From Candidatus Altimarinota bacterium (GTDB taxonomy: Bacteria > Patescibacteriota > Gracilibacteria > BD1-5 > UBA2023), in the NCBI GenBank assembly GCA_023230505.1, contig JALNXF010000006.1, positions 1 through 64,000 of the forward strand: 64,000 nt of DNA. The letters are read 5' to 3'. Positions 1 to 11,072 of the stretch are shown here, in pieces. Position 1 is the stretch's first letter; each line of letters starts with the position of its first letter. The position numbers and the translations under genes are program-made. Below the pieces are notes generated by a model that saw nothing but the letters and a program-made list of their open reading frames with translations, was not told the origin of the DNA and searched no databases.

Positions 1-21
1 AATTTTATCCTCTTTTGACAT
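1..21 (-). CDS. 5' end of a gene, possibly translation initiation factor IF-1
   Basis: Only seven codons (MSKEDKI) are inside the window. The gene reads leftwards out of it, and a good promoter lies upstream at 69-96. The N-terminus resembles that of IF-1 proteins, which often begin MSKED or MAKED, but seven residues cannot prove this. The ATG is preceded by AT-rich sequence without a close Shine-Dalgarno, as for most genes here. Confidence 0.3.
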
Positions 22-68
22 AGAAATTATTAATCTATATAAATCTCCTACCTATAATTAGCTCGCAC

Positions 69-96
69 ATTGTATAAAAAAAAGTATTTAATGCAA
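69..96 (-). promoter_or_regulatory. Promoter for the gene leaving the window at its left edge
   Basis: On the minus strand TTGCAT (96-91), 16 bp, TACAAT (74-69). It fits the promoter pattern repeated through this window. Transcription would begin about 40 bases before the ATG at 21. Confidence 0.55.
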
Positions 97-190
97 ATTT
101 TTTTTTAACTTTTTTTAAAAAAGATTTTGCAATACATTAATATTACTTTTATATAAGAAGAAAACACCGTATAAAATAGTTTATCAACAA

Positions 191-619
191 CTAATTTTTT
201 GCATTTTTTTCTTTTCTTTCTTCTATGATTTTTACAATTTTTCAATAAATTCAAGAATTCTTCTTAGATAATTCTAAAATTGAATAATTCATTATAACAA
301 TTAAGAAAGAATTTTCCTCAGCTTTTATAGATGCCATTCTTTTTTTTGGAATATTTGAATTATTTTCTATTGCCTCAAAAATCGCCATTTCTCAAACCAT
401 ATCTCCCGATCATTCCACAAATCATAATAATATTTCTCCATCACTTCTTTCCTTATATGCTTTAAGTTTTCAGTTCTTTAAAATATACATAGCCACCGCG
501 TCATCTCACTCCTTAAATAAAATCTCCCCTTTCTTTAAAAATCTCTCCTGACAAAACAGAGATAAATTATTTAATTCTTCTGAAGTCAAACTATCAAAAA
601 TCGAAATTCATTCAAACAT
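191..619 (-). CDS. Small cyclic-nucleotide-binding domain protein
   Basis: A 142-residue protein made almost entirely of one cNMP-binding (CAP_ED) beta-barrel. Visible elements in order are LTSEELNNLSLFCQERFLKK, GEILFKEGDDAVAMYILKNG, and the segment around GDMVGEMAIFE that corresponds to the phosphate-binding cassette of the family. Seven glycines are encoded by TGA and the gene stops at TAG. The usual Crp C-terminal helix-turn-helix is missing, so it is unlikely to bind DNA by itself. It may be a ligand sensor or a structural relic. The cassette lacks the typical arginine of true cAMP binders, so the ligand is unknown. A possible promoter (TTGCAT at 675-670, TATAAT at 654-649) has a short 15-bp spacer. 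Confidence 0.8.
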
Positions 620-685
620 ATATAAGAGAATTATTTAATATTAATTTGATTATATAAATATTTTTTAAAATGCAAAAAAATATTT

Positions 686-1723
686 TTAACTCTTCTTCAA
701 AGCCAATTGTCCGCAGGCTGCGTCTATATCATCTCACATTGTGTGGCGAATTGTTGATGGGATTCATACTTTTTCTAGTATTTGTTGAAATTCCTGAATT
801 CTTTTTTTGGAAGCTGCAGAATATCAGCTTGAATTCACTCATTCTCCGGGATTGTATGGGATAAAATTAACATGGGCAAGTTTTCATTCTAGTAATTTTG
901 CAAGCTCTCTGGCATTCTCTAGAGAATCATTAATACCTCAAATCATAATATATTCATAAAAAATTCTTTTGTTGGTAAGTGCAGTATAATCATCTAGCGC
1001 TTTCATTAAAAAACTAAGTGGATAAGTAATATTTACTGGCATAATTTTAGATCTGAGCTCGTCATTTGGAGCGTGGAGACTTATAGCAAGGCTTGTTTGA
1101 GGGAAATCATGTCAGAATTGTTTGATTCCAGAAATTATTCCGCAAGTTGAAATTGTTACGCGTCTTGAAGAGAAATCAAATTTAGTCTGTTTACAAGCAA
1201 TTTCTATAGATTTTTTAACGTTTGGATAATTTAAAAATGGTTCTCACATTCACATATATACTATATTTCTAAGATTTTTTCACTCTCTGTGCAGAATTAA
1301 TACTGCTTCCATTATCTGATCAACTATCTCATAAAATTCAAGATTTCTTTGTAATCATAATTTTCCTGTCGCACAAAAACTACATCCCATCGGGCATCCG
1401 GCTTGGCTTGACACACAGAGAGTATTTCTTCCTGATAAATGCCTCATAATAACTGCTTCTATAAAAAGTCCGTCAGTAGTCTTAAAGAGAATTTTTGTTG
1501 TTTGACCACTATCTGAAGTAACTTGAGATTCTACAAGGAGTGACGTAAAAAAACAATTTTCTCTCAAAAGTTCTTTTGATTTATTTGAAATTGTAGAAAT
1601 ATCATCATAATTTGTGATAAAATTCTTGTAAATTGCATTCTCGATTTGAGCATAGCGAAAAGACTTTTCTCAAGCCTCTGTTAATAAAGTTTTTAATTGA
1701 ATTTCGTCATGAATAGAAAACAT
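686..1723 (-). CDS. rlmN: Dual-specificity rRNA/tRNA adenine-C2 methyltransferase RlmN
   Basis: RlmN is a radical SAM enzyme that methylates C2 of A2503 in 23S rRNA and A37 of some tRNAs. The 345-residue product has the normal length. The cluster motif CxxxCxxC is seen in SSQAGCPMGCSFCATG near residue 118. The C-terminus carries the conserved ending GDDIDAACGQLA, which includes the mechanistic second cysteine. Glycines such as those of FIPYNPGEG are partly written TGA. The ATG start follows a T-rich leader without Shine-Dalgarno. It is the first of a run of minus-strand housekeeping genes. Confidence 0.93.
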
Positions 1724-1784
1724 AGTTTATTAAAAAAATAATTAAGTTTCTCTACTATATTGATTTTTTGAAAAAAGAAAGAAA

Positions 1785-4700
1785 TTATTCCATTGTATTA
1801 ATATATCTGAAAATTTTATTTCTAAAATTTATTCAGGTATATTCATCACTTTCTGGTAATAATGAAGTTGAAATGTTTGAATTTTTTAATGCTTCTTTTA
1901 ATTCTGGATTTTGAAATAAATTATATATTTCAGTACTTAAATCTTTATTGTTTAATATTTCTTTATCTTCATTTTTTACAGTAGCAAGGAAATTATTAAC
2001 AGAATCTGCTATAATTTTTTGAGATGGAGATAAATTACTTTTTGAATGTAAAATATTTACAATTTGTTCTAAATGTCTTACAAGTGTATTTTTACCATAT
2101 ATTAAACCTCCAGTACTACTCTGCTCTATACTTAAAATATTTAATTCTTCGGGTGAAATTATAGAAGAATTAGTTATAATTCTTATTATAAAATTTTCTG
2201 TTAGTCAATAAAGAGTTAATCTCTCACTTAGATTATTAAAAAGTAAAATTGTATTTTCATAATTTTGCATTTTTTCTTTATCCCTGTAAATATCTATACT
2301 TCTTTCTCAAGTGAAAAGTAAAATTCAATTAAGTTTTTCAAAATGAGTATTTATTTTATCATCTAGAAGAGAGGCTCAGAGTATTTTTCATACAATATTT
2401 GAATGATCTCAACTATCAATTGTTATTAGTTCTTGTAATAAATTTGTCATTTCAGCAAAATCATCTTCACTTGGCTTTTCTTTTTTTAAAATTTCTTCTA
2501 TTTTATCAACTTTTTTTAAATCTTTTTCTATTTTATCTTTTTGTAAAATATAATCTACCCTATGAATTCTATCTTCTTTATTTTCTTTAAAATGTGAATA
2601 ATCTAATTTTGATTTAGTAAAAGGTTTTAAAGAAGCGATGTATTTTTTTATTTCATCTTTTTTAAAAAGTGCTACTGCTTTTTGTAAGTCACCTTTAGTT
2701 GGCCATTCTGAACTATATCAATTTCTTAAATAATCAAATCTTAATTGAAAATCTCAAAATGATTGTATTATTTTTAATTTAATGAAATTAACAGGAATTT
2801 TTTCTGCTCTTTTTTTGATTTCAGTTCTTTTTCATTTTCAACTTTCTGTTGGATAACTTTCTTTTTTTATTATAATTTTTGCTAGGTTTTGGTTTTGTTT
2901 AGTATCTATGGCAATATTTATAACGTTATCATCAATAGGGCGGATATCAATCTCTGGATGAAAGCTCTCATTTGTAACTTCTGAAAGTATTTTATCAATT
3001 TCTTCTAAAGTTAATACTATTTTAAGATTTTGAGGAACTTTTCATTCAAAAAAATCATTTTCTTTTACATTTTTTGATTTCATAGATCTTTCTATGAATT
3101 TAACCATAAATTCATTTTGTAAATAATCATTTAGGTTTGCTATCTTTAATAAATTTGGATATTTCTTATATTTATTTAAATCCAATACTTTCTTTTTAAT
3201 TCTTGAAAAAATTCTTTTTGAATTATCTCCAGGAAAAGAAATAATATCTACATAATCAGCATAAACAGCTTCGGCTTGTGCAAAAGTTGTATCTGCTTTT
3301 ACTTTTTTAATATGAGCAGAAAATAACTCATCTATATTTTTTGTATCAAAATACATTATAGGCCTATTAATATTTGCTGCATCTCTATTTAAATCATTCT
3401 CACTTTGCATTGTTCAAGTTAATTGCAGAGCTTTAATCTGCTGTGCATAGTAATACCACAAAAGATTTCTTCTTTGCTGTTCATAATCAGGCGCTAATTT
3501 ATCTAACTTATCAAATGCTTCTTTTTCAAAAATTGGAATTCTTGATTTTAAAACTCATTCGATGGAATCCCCTGGCCTTAAATCATATGTTCTTTTTTCT
3601 TTTAATTTTGAGAAAATATTTCCAAAATCTTTTTTAAAAAAGCTAGATTTTTCAGTTGGTTCAATTAATTCTGAAGGATAAAAAACACCACTCACAATAA
3701 ATTCCCATAAAAATCTACTTCTTGCATTCATATTTTTTACTCTATCTGGATTATCTGAATTCACCATATGAAGTCAGTCTAGCATTATTGGTCAAGATAA
3801 TTCAATATTATCAGATGGCTTAATTATTATTTGTTTTGAGGGATCTTTTTTTAATTCAGTTTCAAGATTTATAGTTTTTCAATTTACTTTAATATTTATT
3901 ATGCTAGCAAATTTTAATAAATTTTCTTTAATAACTGGTTTTTGAGAATCAGATAAAGCCGAAGATCAATAATCAGCCCTTAATTGAACAAAGTTTACTA
4001 AAAAATCACTTACTGGTTGACTCTTTTTTCAATTTAAGCTTTCCTTAATTTTTAATTCAAGATCTGTGATTTGTTTATCATTTTCTATTTTTGATTTTAA
4101 ATTAGTATTATATAAATCAAGCTGTTTAATAATTTCAGGAAACTTTGAAAACTTATCTTTGTATAAATTTCTATCTATTGGTTCTCAATTCTTAAGCATT
4201 ACCTTAATATCTTTTGCAAGTAAAAATAATTTTTTCTTACCATTAGCTAAATCCACAATCCGGTCAATTGAGGCTTTATTTAGGGGATATTTTTTTGAAA
4301 ATTTTGCGTCTTTATTATTTATGTAAAAATTATATGCTTCATCTTTATTTTCGATATTTGAAACTTTAATTATAAAGCGTTTATAATCTTCATCAATTAC
4401 TCAGTTACTATCTAGAACCACCTTAGTATCAATAATTTTATCAAAAGTCCAAATTATCTCAGTCTTACCTGAAATTATATTATCTAAAGTATCTGAAATT
4501 CCAACCTGTAGTTCAAATAAGTTCTTATCTAAATTTTCTTTTTTTGTTTTTAAAATCTTTAAATCTTTACTTGAAGCTTCTGTATCTATTCAGAAAGGTT
4601 CTTTTTTTCAATCATTTATATTTTTTACTTCAAAAGCCTTAAAAATTTTCTCTCAATTTCACTCAAAAACTGATTGATGAGTGTTATAATGTTTGTTTTT

Positions 4701-5615
4701 CTTTCATTTATTATAATCAGCCACAACTCATTTAAATTTACTAAATTTAAAATAAAACGGCACTAGACTATTTGGAACTCAGCTTTTTTCCAAATATTTC
4801 GTGAGTTTTATCATATCTTTATCAAAACCTTCTTTATCTCAAATTGGATCTGGAGAACCTATTTTAGCAGAATCAAAATTATTCATTAAATTCATTTTTT
4901 GAGTGAATCAAATTGAAATTAACTCTTCTGGAAGCATCCAAGCATCAATATTTTGTTTACGGAAAAATTCATTTTCTTCAGGAGTAAGATCCTCGCTAGA
5001 TACACAATAAAACATATATCTTCTAACTAAATTGGCACAAGAAACTGTACTTTGAGTTCATACATCTACAATTCTTGGATTTTCTTCATCGAATATATAT
5101 TTTTGTGTTTCAATAAAAGATTGTCACATTTTCCATGCGCCCGGTGATTTAGTATTTTCTGGAAAAATATTTCTATTTTCAAAAATACTTCTTTTTAAAT
5201 TTTTTAATTGTTTTTCAGATAAATTCTTTATTACTTCTTGTTTTAATTTTTTGTTTGTTTCTAGTATCCCTGATATTTTTTTAATTTTTTCTAGTTCACC
5301 AAAAAAATTTTCTAATTTATCTTTTTTTGGAACAAGTATTGTATTTCATTTTTTTACGATTATATTTTTTCATCTTTTTTCAAACTCAACTCAAAGTATT
5401 CTATTTACGTCTACTAAATCTTCATAATTTTCAATTCAAAAATTACTGGCAATAACTGAAATATTATCTCATTCCTTTATGGGATAAGGCTCCATTATTT
5501 TTAATAAAGGCCCCTTTAAATTAGCTTTAACTTCTTCTGAGGCTAAGGCTTCTTTTGTAGATTCAACTCAGGAATTTATAGTTTCATCTGTATTATTTTT
5601 TTTATCACCAGCCAA
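1785..5615 (-). CDS. Very large uncharacterised protein with an N-terminal LysM domain
   Basis: 1276 residues, read through many TGA codons. An in-frame TAG lies just before the chosen TTG start (MAGDKKNN), and the next ATG would delete part of the only recognisable domain. Residues about 44-97 form a LysM module (YPIKEGDNISVIASNFG at the start, NTILVPKK at the end), which suggests binding of peptidoglycan or a related glycan. Further on, STVSCANLVRRYMFYC (Cys about 193) faintly recalls the active-site start of NlpC/P60 or CHAP hydrolases, but no clear His partner was identified. The remaining thousand residues are Lys/Asn-rich, mostly helical-looking and unfamiliar. No signal peptide is visible. 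It has its own strong promoter. It may be a cell-envelope enzyme or host-attachment protein; the function is not known. Confidence 0.75.
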
Positions 5616-5649
5616 AATATACTAAAATTAAAAAATATTATTTCTTTTA

Positions 5650-5678
5650 ATTTTAGCATATTTTTCTTTTTAATGCAA
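5650..5678 (-). promoter_or_regulatory. Promoter of the LysM giant gene
   Basis: On the minus strand TTGCAT (5678-5673), 17 bp, TAAAAT (5655-5650), with AATATGC just before the -10. It shows the same ATATGn extended -10 as the promoters at 25677 and 61358. Confidence 0.7.
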
Positions 5679-5705
5679 AAAATTGATGTAAAAAAATTTT
5701 ATATT

Positions 5706-6740
5706 TTATTTACCTATTAAATTCATAAACATTTTTAGAATTTCTGGTTTTTTCTTTAGTTTTTTGAAAGCTTTGGCTTCTATTTGTCTGGTTCTTTCTT
5801 TTGTTATACTAAATTGTTCTCAAACTTCTTCTAAAGTCATTTCATCTCATCAACCAATTCAAAATCTCATTCTCAAAATTGATTCTTCTCTTGGAGTGAG
5901 AGATTTTAGAATTTTATCAATATTCTCTTTTACTTTAGCCCTATTCACATTTTCTTGTGGGGATGGAGTTTTTACATCTTCTAAAAAATCTAATAATTCG
6001 ATATCTCCATATAAACCACTGTTATAACCGAAACTATATACATTCTCATTTAATTTTAAATATTTTTCTATTTCAGAAACATCCATTTCTAATTTTTTCG
6101 CCAATTCTTCAAGAGTTGGTTCCCTTAGTAATACTTGAGTAAGTTTATAATAAGCGTATCTTATTCTATTTATTTTTCATACAATTTTAGTAGATAATTT
6201 TATAGTTCTAGATTTTTCTGCTATAGCCTTTGTAATCCTTTGTCTAATCCACCACGAAGCATAAGTGTAAAATGTATTATCTGGGAATTTTTCTGGATCA
6301 AATTTATTAACTGCTATAAAAAGTCATGTATTTCACTCTTGAATTAAGTCTAATAGATCAATTCATCTTCCATAATATTTTTTCTTTTTAGCAATTGATA
6401 CTACTAATCTTAAATTAGTTAAGATTAATTCTTCTCTTGCTTTTTTATCTCACATTTGTATTTTTTTTCAAAGCTCATTTTGCTCTTCTATTTCTAATAC
6501 TCTATATTTTCAAATTTGACGAAGATATTGTCAAACTGTATCCTCTAATTTTTGGATTTCTTCGACATCTTCTTTTACTTTCTTTTTTATGTCCTGAAGT
6601 TCCTTTTGTTTATTCAATTTCATAGCCTCTTCTGCAGCTTTTGCTTTTATAATCTCTAAAATATTATCTTCTGTTGTAGCTACTTGCGAAGAAATTATTG
6701 GTTTCTTTGGATTATCTATTTGACTTAGAGCTCCTAACAT
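5706..6740 (-). CDS. rpoD: Primary RNA polymerase sigma factor, RpoD type
   Basis: 344 residues. Region 1.2 (VGQYLRQIGKYRVLEIEEQ), region 2 (LRLVVSIAKKKYYGRGIDLL, then YASWWIRQRI), region 3, and region 4 (SLTPREESILRMRFGIG, ITKERTRQIEAKA) are all present, while region 1.1 is absent, as in many reduced sigma factors. Several invariant glycines (QEGNTGLF, GIGGGD) are TGA. I start at ATG 6740 (MLGALSQ). An upstream in-frame TTG at 6854 would overlap polA by about 44 bases and add a spurious hydrophobic stretch from the AT-rich intergenic sequence. A second, more divergent sigma gene lies at 10022, so the cell may switch promoters. Confidence 0.9.
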
Positions 6741-6810
6741 TTTTTGAAAATAAAAATAGGCATAGTTAGTACCTAATAATAAAAAAGTTAAAAAAGTCAA
6801 TGATATTTTA

Positions 6811-8229
6811 TTATTCTTTTGCTTTTTTCCAATTTTCTCAAATGGAGATATCAACTAGTAATTTTATTGGGAAATTATGAATGTTTTCCATTATTTCTCT
6901 GATTTCTTTTTGGACAAGCTGAAGTTCAGTTTTATGGATTTCAAAAACAAGTTCATCGTGAACCTGCATAATTAGCTTTGATTTTAAGTTTTTTTCTTTT
7001 AAAAAATTATCAATTTTTATCATCGCAAGCTTGATAATATCAGCTGACGTTCACTGAATTGGCATATTTAAAGCTTCCCTTTCGGCTTGTCATTTTATAA
7101 TTCTATTGGCATCATTTAGTCAATTTATATATCTTCTTCTTCCAAAAAAAGTCTCTACATAACCTGTTTGTCTTGCTTTTTCTAGTACATTTTCATAGTA
7201 AGTTTTTACTCTGCTATATTTCTCGAAAAACTTATTAATATATTCTGTAGCCTCCGCCATAGATACATTCATTGTCTTAGATAAGCCAAAACCCGATATT
7301 CCATAAATCACTCCAAAATTTACAGTTTTTGCTCTTCTTCTAAGCTCGGATGTAATGGTCGTGTTTTCTCAAAAAAGAAATTTCGCAGTTTTATTATGAA
7401 TATCTTCACTATTTAAAAATGCATTAGTAAGTTCTGGATCTCCCGATAAATTAGCTAAAATTCTTAGCTCAACTTGGGAATAATCAGCAACAAGTATTTC
7501 ATAATCAGGACTACTTGGAATAAAACAAGACTTAATTTCATCACTAAAAAAATCTCCACTTGGAATATTTTGCAAATTTGGATTTTCGCTTGATAATCTT
7601 CCTGTTGAGGTTTTAATTTGGTTGTAAGTAGTGTGAATTTTTCCAGTTTGCTTATTTATAACTTTCAAAAGTCATTGCACATAAGTTGATTGAAGTTTTT
7701 GAAGTCATCTATAATCAAGAATTAGAGAAGCAATTGCATAATCTTTCGCGATAAAACTAAGAGCCTCATTGTCAACTGAAAACCCTGTTTTAATTTTTTT
7801 ACTAGTTGGAATTTTTAATTTCTCAAAAAGAATTTCTTGAACTTGTTTTGCTGAATTTATATTGAATTTCTCTCAAACTACTTCATAAATTTCAGCCTCT
7901 ATTTTTTTCGTTTTTATTTCAATTTCTTCTCATATTTTAGCTAATTTTTCACTATCTATACTCACTCACTCAAATTCCATTTTCGCCAAAACTTCAAGTA
8001 ATTCTGACTCAAAACCAAATACAAAATCAAGTCAAAATTCTTTGGTTTGTGGTAAATTTACTTTTCAAGAATCATTAAAAGAAAAAATAGCTTTCTCATT
8101 ATTTTGAACTAACCTTTCTGGAGATACTCAAAAATTGTGAGTATTTTCAAGGTATTCCCCAAATCAAACACCTTTAAAATACTTATCAAAAATATAACTT
8201 CTAAGTTTTATATCAAAAAATTTTGCCAT
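6811..8229 (-). CDS. polA: DNA polymerase I, polymerase domain only
   Basis: A family A polymerase of 472 residues, about half the usual length. Motif A (VADYSQVELRILANLSGD), motif B (RRRAKTVNFGVIYGISGFG) and motif C (MQVHDELVFE) are intact, as is the C-terminal VDISIGENWKKA. The N-terminal 5'-3' nuclease is absent, and only about 110 residues precede the thumb, with no recognisable 3'-5' exonuclease acidic residues. The ATG start (MAKFFDIKLRSY) follows the stop of the lipoprotein-like gene upstream by one base (8231), so the two are probably co-transcribed. It presumably acts in gap filling and repair, with primer removal supplied by other nucleases outside the window. Confidence 0.92.
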
Positions 8230-8230
8230 A

Positions 8231-8659
8231 TTAATTTATGCTATTTAAGAGCTTATCTATGTCTTGCAAAGTTTCTTGAGTTTCCTTACTAATTTCTGCA
8301 GAATTTAAATCTACTCATGAATTAACCTCAACTTTTACATTATTTTCAGTGGCAACATTTATTTTATTTTCAGCTACTTTTATATTACTTTTATTTCAAT
8401 CACTCACAGATATCTCACCAGAGTTTGAATTTATTTCCACTCAAGAAGCAGAAACTTCAATATTTGCTCATGAATTTGAAATATTAACGCTAGCCCCTGA
8501 ATCAATATCCTCGGCTATATTAATTTCAGCTCCCGAGTTTGAAATAATTTCTTGTGGCTCTTTATTTTCTGTAGTTCAACAAGAAAAAAGAAATAAAGGT
8601 AAAATAAGTAATATAATAAATTTAATTTTTACCTCAAGAGCGATTGTTTTATTGTGCAT
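8231..8659 (-). CDS. Small predicted lipoprotein
   Basis: 142 residues. A positively charged start (MHNKTIALEVKIKF) is followed by a hydrophobic stretch and a lipobox-like FLFSCG around residue 26, suggesting lipid attachment at that Cys. The mature part is rich in Ser, Asn and Gly, with repeated short units of the form N-S-G-x-E/D-I, and may form a solenoid or an extended surface structure. Five of its eight glycines are TGA. It lies one base upstream of polA on the same strand. No family recognised. Confidence 0.7.
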
Positions 8660-8734
8660 AAAAAAAATTTTAGTTTATAATAAATTTTTCTTAGTTCTAA
8701 TTTAATCATTTTTCCAAAAAAAACAAATTTTCAT

Positions 8735-8763
8735 TTGCTTTTTAATGTTTTTTAAATTATACT
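8735..8763 (+). promoter_or_regulatory. Promoter of the secreted protein gene at 8797
   Basis: TTGCTT (8735-8740), 17 bp, TATACT (8758-8763), ending 33 bases before the ATG. Confidence 0.65.
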
Positions 8764-8796
8764 GCTCACGTATTTTTTATATTTTAATAATTTTAT

Positions 8797-9507
8797 ATGA
8801 AAACATTAATAAAAAAATTTATTTTGAAAATTTCTAATTGAATATATCTTTGAATATGATTTATTCTTACGCTATGAGTTTTTGGTCTAGTTTATGCCGC
8901 ACTCACTTGGGCTCCACAAACTCCAGTCTGAACATGAAGCTGACTTACTGTCAGTATTTGGAACGATATGCTAAATAATGTGAATTATCTAAAAAATGGT
9001 CTAGATACAGTAAATACTAAATTCTGAACCCTTACTTCTTGAAAAATCTGTACAAGTGATTGAAGCAAAATAGACTGTATTACAGAACCAGAATTTGATA
9101 AAACTCCAATATTTTCTACCACAGCTAGAACTACTAATTATGTTGCCACAACTACAGCTGCATGGCAATGGATGTGAACTTATATAACTTTTACTGTACC
9201 TCCAGGTCCAAATAGAAAATATAGAATTACTAATAGTGTAATGTGATATTCTTCAACAAGTTCAGATTATATATATTCTTATATTTCAACATCTAAAACT
9301 AGTATTATCTGATCACCTACATGAATGTGAGGTATTTATGAATACTTATCTGATGCAGGTCGGCATACTGCATATCAAGAATGATATTTAGATCTTGCAC
9401 CAGGCACATATACTTACTATGTATTAGTATATTGAGGTACGAATTATATGACTACATACCACTATGGTACTACTAATACTAATATAGTAGTTCGGCCTTT
9501 GAATTAA
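8797..9507 (+). CDS. Secreted or membrane-anchored surface protein
   Basis: 236 residues. An N-terminal hydrophobic segment (about residues 15-36, with several TGA-encoded glycines) ends in VYAALTWAP, consistent with a signal peptide or anchor. Next comes GSGLTVSIWNDMLNNVNYL, a short module also present in the S74-peptidase protein encoded at 21582 (TKTIWNDVVNKI). The rest looks like a beta-rich extracellular domain rich in Tyr, Thr and Ser, with no identified family. It has its own promoter and converges with the cyclophilin gene, overlapping its 3' end by 29 bases. Confidence 0.72.
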
Positions 9508-10006
9508 TTAAAAACTCCTTAATCTCCACTCAATTAATTGTTACATCAAAAAGAGGTCTATCATCTCTGTCTACCTTGCTGTTTGCGATAGCATCAACTA
9601 CTTCTAGTCATTCAAAGACTTGTCAGAAAACTGTGTGATGTTTGTCTAGATGTGGAGTGGATTTTGCATGAACAATAAAAAACTGACTTCCGTTTGTGTT
9701 TGGTCCAGCATTTGCCATTGAAATTGCTCATTTTATATGTTTTAGTTTTGAGAATTCATCCCTAAATTCTTCTCAATAAATACTTTCTCATCACATTCCT
9801 GTCGCAGTTGGATCTCATCATTGAATCATAAAATTATTTATAACTCTATGGAAAACAGTTCCATTATAATATCAATTTTTAGATAATGTTATAAAATTCT
9901 CAAAAGTCTTAGGAGTTAGTTCTGGAAAAAATCTGAGCTTTATAATTCATAAACTAGTATTAATAATTGCTATTGTATCTCATTGCTTTGGTAATTTATC
10001 TTGCAT
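9479..10006 (-). CDS. Cyclophilin-type peptidyl-prolyl cis-trans isomerase
   Basis: 175 residues of one cyclophilin domain. Family motifs are [20 protein letters not shown] (the catalytic Arg in FHRV), [15 protein letters not shown] and [11 protein letters not shown]. No signal peptide, so it is probably a cytoplasmic folding helper. The frame stays open to a TAG at 9479, 29 bases inside the convergent neighbour. Many glycines are TGA. Confidence 0.92.
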
Positions 10007-10021
10007 AATTGGTTTGGTTAA

Positions 10022-11017
10022 TTAAATAAGTAATTCAAATAATTTTTTAATTTTTTTGGCAGATTTTGGTGATTTTTTTAATTTTAATAAAGCCTCTTTT
10101 TCTAATTGCCCCACTCTTCCTGTTCAAATATTAAATATCTTTGCGGTTTCTTCTAGAGTATGTGGATATTCTCAATTAAATCAAAATCTCAGGCTTAAAA
10201 TTTTGATTTCTCTGGGATTTAGGGTATCTAATAATTCATTTATTTCGTTTTTTAATTCCTTATTAAAAATATTTTCTTCAACGTTTTTTGTTTGGTCTTC
10301 TACAAAAATTTCTAAAGTTTCTTCATTATCTCAAATTGGAGTCTCAAGACTAATTGTATTTAAATTAAACTCTTTTAATTCTTTTAATTTTTCTGGATTA
10401 ATGTTTAGCATATAAGCTAATTGTTCGTCAGTTGGTTCAATTCATTTTTCTAAAATATTTTTTCTATTAATTGTTCTAAAGTCATATAATAGTTTTTCAA
10501 ATCCAGGTGGAATATAAATATCTTTTCATCATTTACTTATTGCTTCATTTATTTCTGCAGATATTTTATGCTTTGCATAATTTGTAAAATTTTTTCATAA
10601 ATCAATATCAAATTTTTGTGAAGCTTTTAAAAGTCATATATTTCCAGCTTGAATTAAATCCAATAAAGATAATCATCTATTCTGAAATATTCATCTTTTA
10701 GCAATATAAACAACAAATCTTAAATTGGCTTGAAAAAGTTGTTTTGAAGCAAAGCTATCTCAATTTTTTATTTTAATTCATAATGCTAATTCTTCTTCTT
10801 TGGTTAAAAGTTTATATTTTCAAATTTCACGAAGATAAGCAGATATTAAATCATATCTAGTATTATCCCCTCATTTTTTTTCATTAAAATCTGGATCAAT
10901 TAATTCATTTACACTATCTTCTATTTTTTCTATTAATAATTGAAAATCTTCTCATTCTTCAATATCATCTATAATTTCATCTTCATCTAATATTGGATCT
11001 AATAATTTGTTTGGCAT
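10022..11017 (-). CDS. Second sigma-70 family factor
   Basis: 331 residues. An acidic N-terminus precedes region 1.2 (LISAYLREIGKYKLLTKEEE), region 2 (LRFVVYIAKRGIFQNRGLSL, LLDLIQAGNIGLLKASQKFD) and region 4 (LNPREIKILSLRFGFNG, then TGRVGQLEKEALLKLKKS). It keeps the group 1/2 architecture but diverges from the RpoD at 5706, for example lacking the WWIRQ motif in region 2.4. That suggests an alternative factor with a different -10 preference. The stop is 15 bases before the cyclophilin start, so the two may form an operon. Confidence 0.88.
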
Positions 11018-11072
11018 ATATATTATTTTAGAATACAATATAACTTGTAATCAAAATTTATAAAAAGTCAAA

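Noticed and set aside
127..155. Plus-strand promoter TTGCAA, 17 bp, TATATA
   Set aside because: The sequence match is perfect, but no plus-strand gene or structured RNA follows; only the convergent cNMP gene lies downstream, so it is left out.
6741..6854. Longer sigma factor starting at TTG 6854
   Set aside because: Would overlap polA and add a hydrophobic stretch encoded by AT-rich intergenic DNA; the family starts near ATG 6740.
8349..8705. 118-codon plus-strand frame
   Set aside because: Antisense to the lipoprotein gene, which has a signal sequence, a lipobox and TGA glycines in its own frame.
9000..9100. TGA codons as selenocysteine or as frameshifted pseudogenes
   Set aside because: TGA occurs many times in every gene at glycine positions of conserved motifs; no SECIS structures are needed to explain it.
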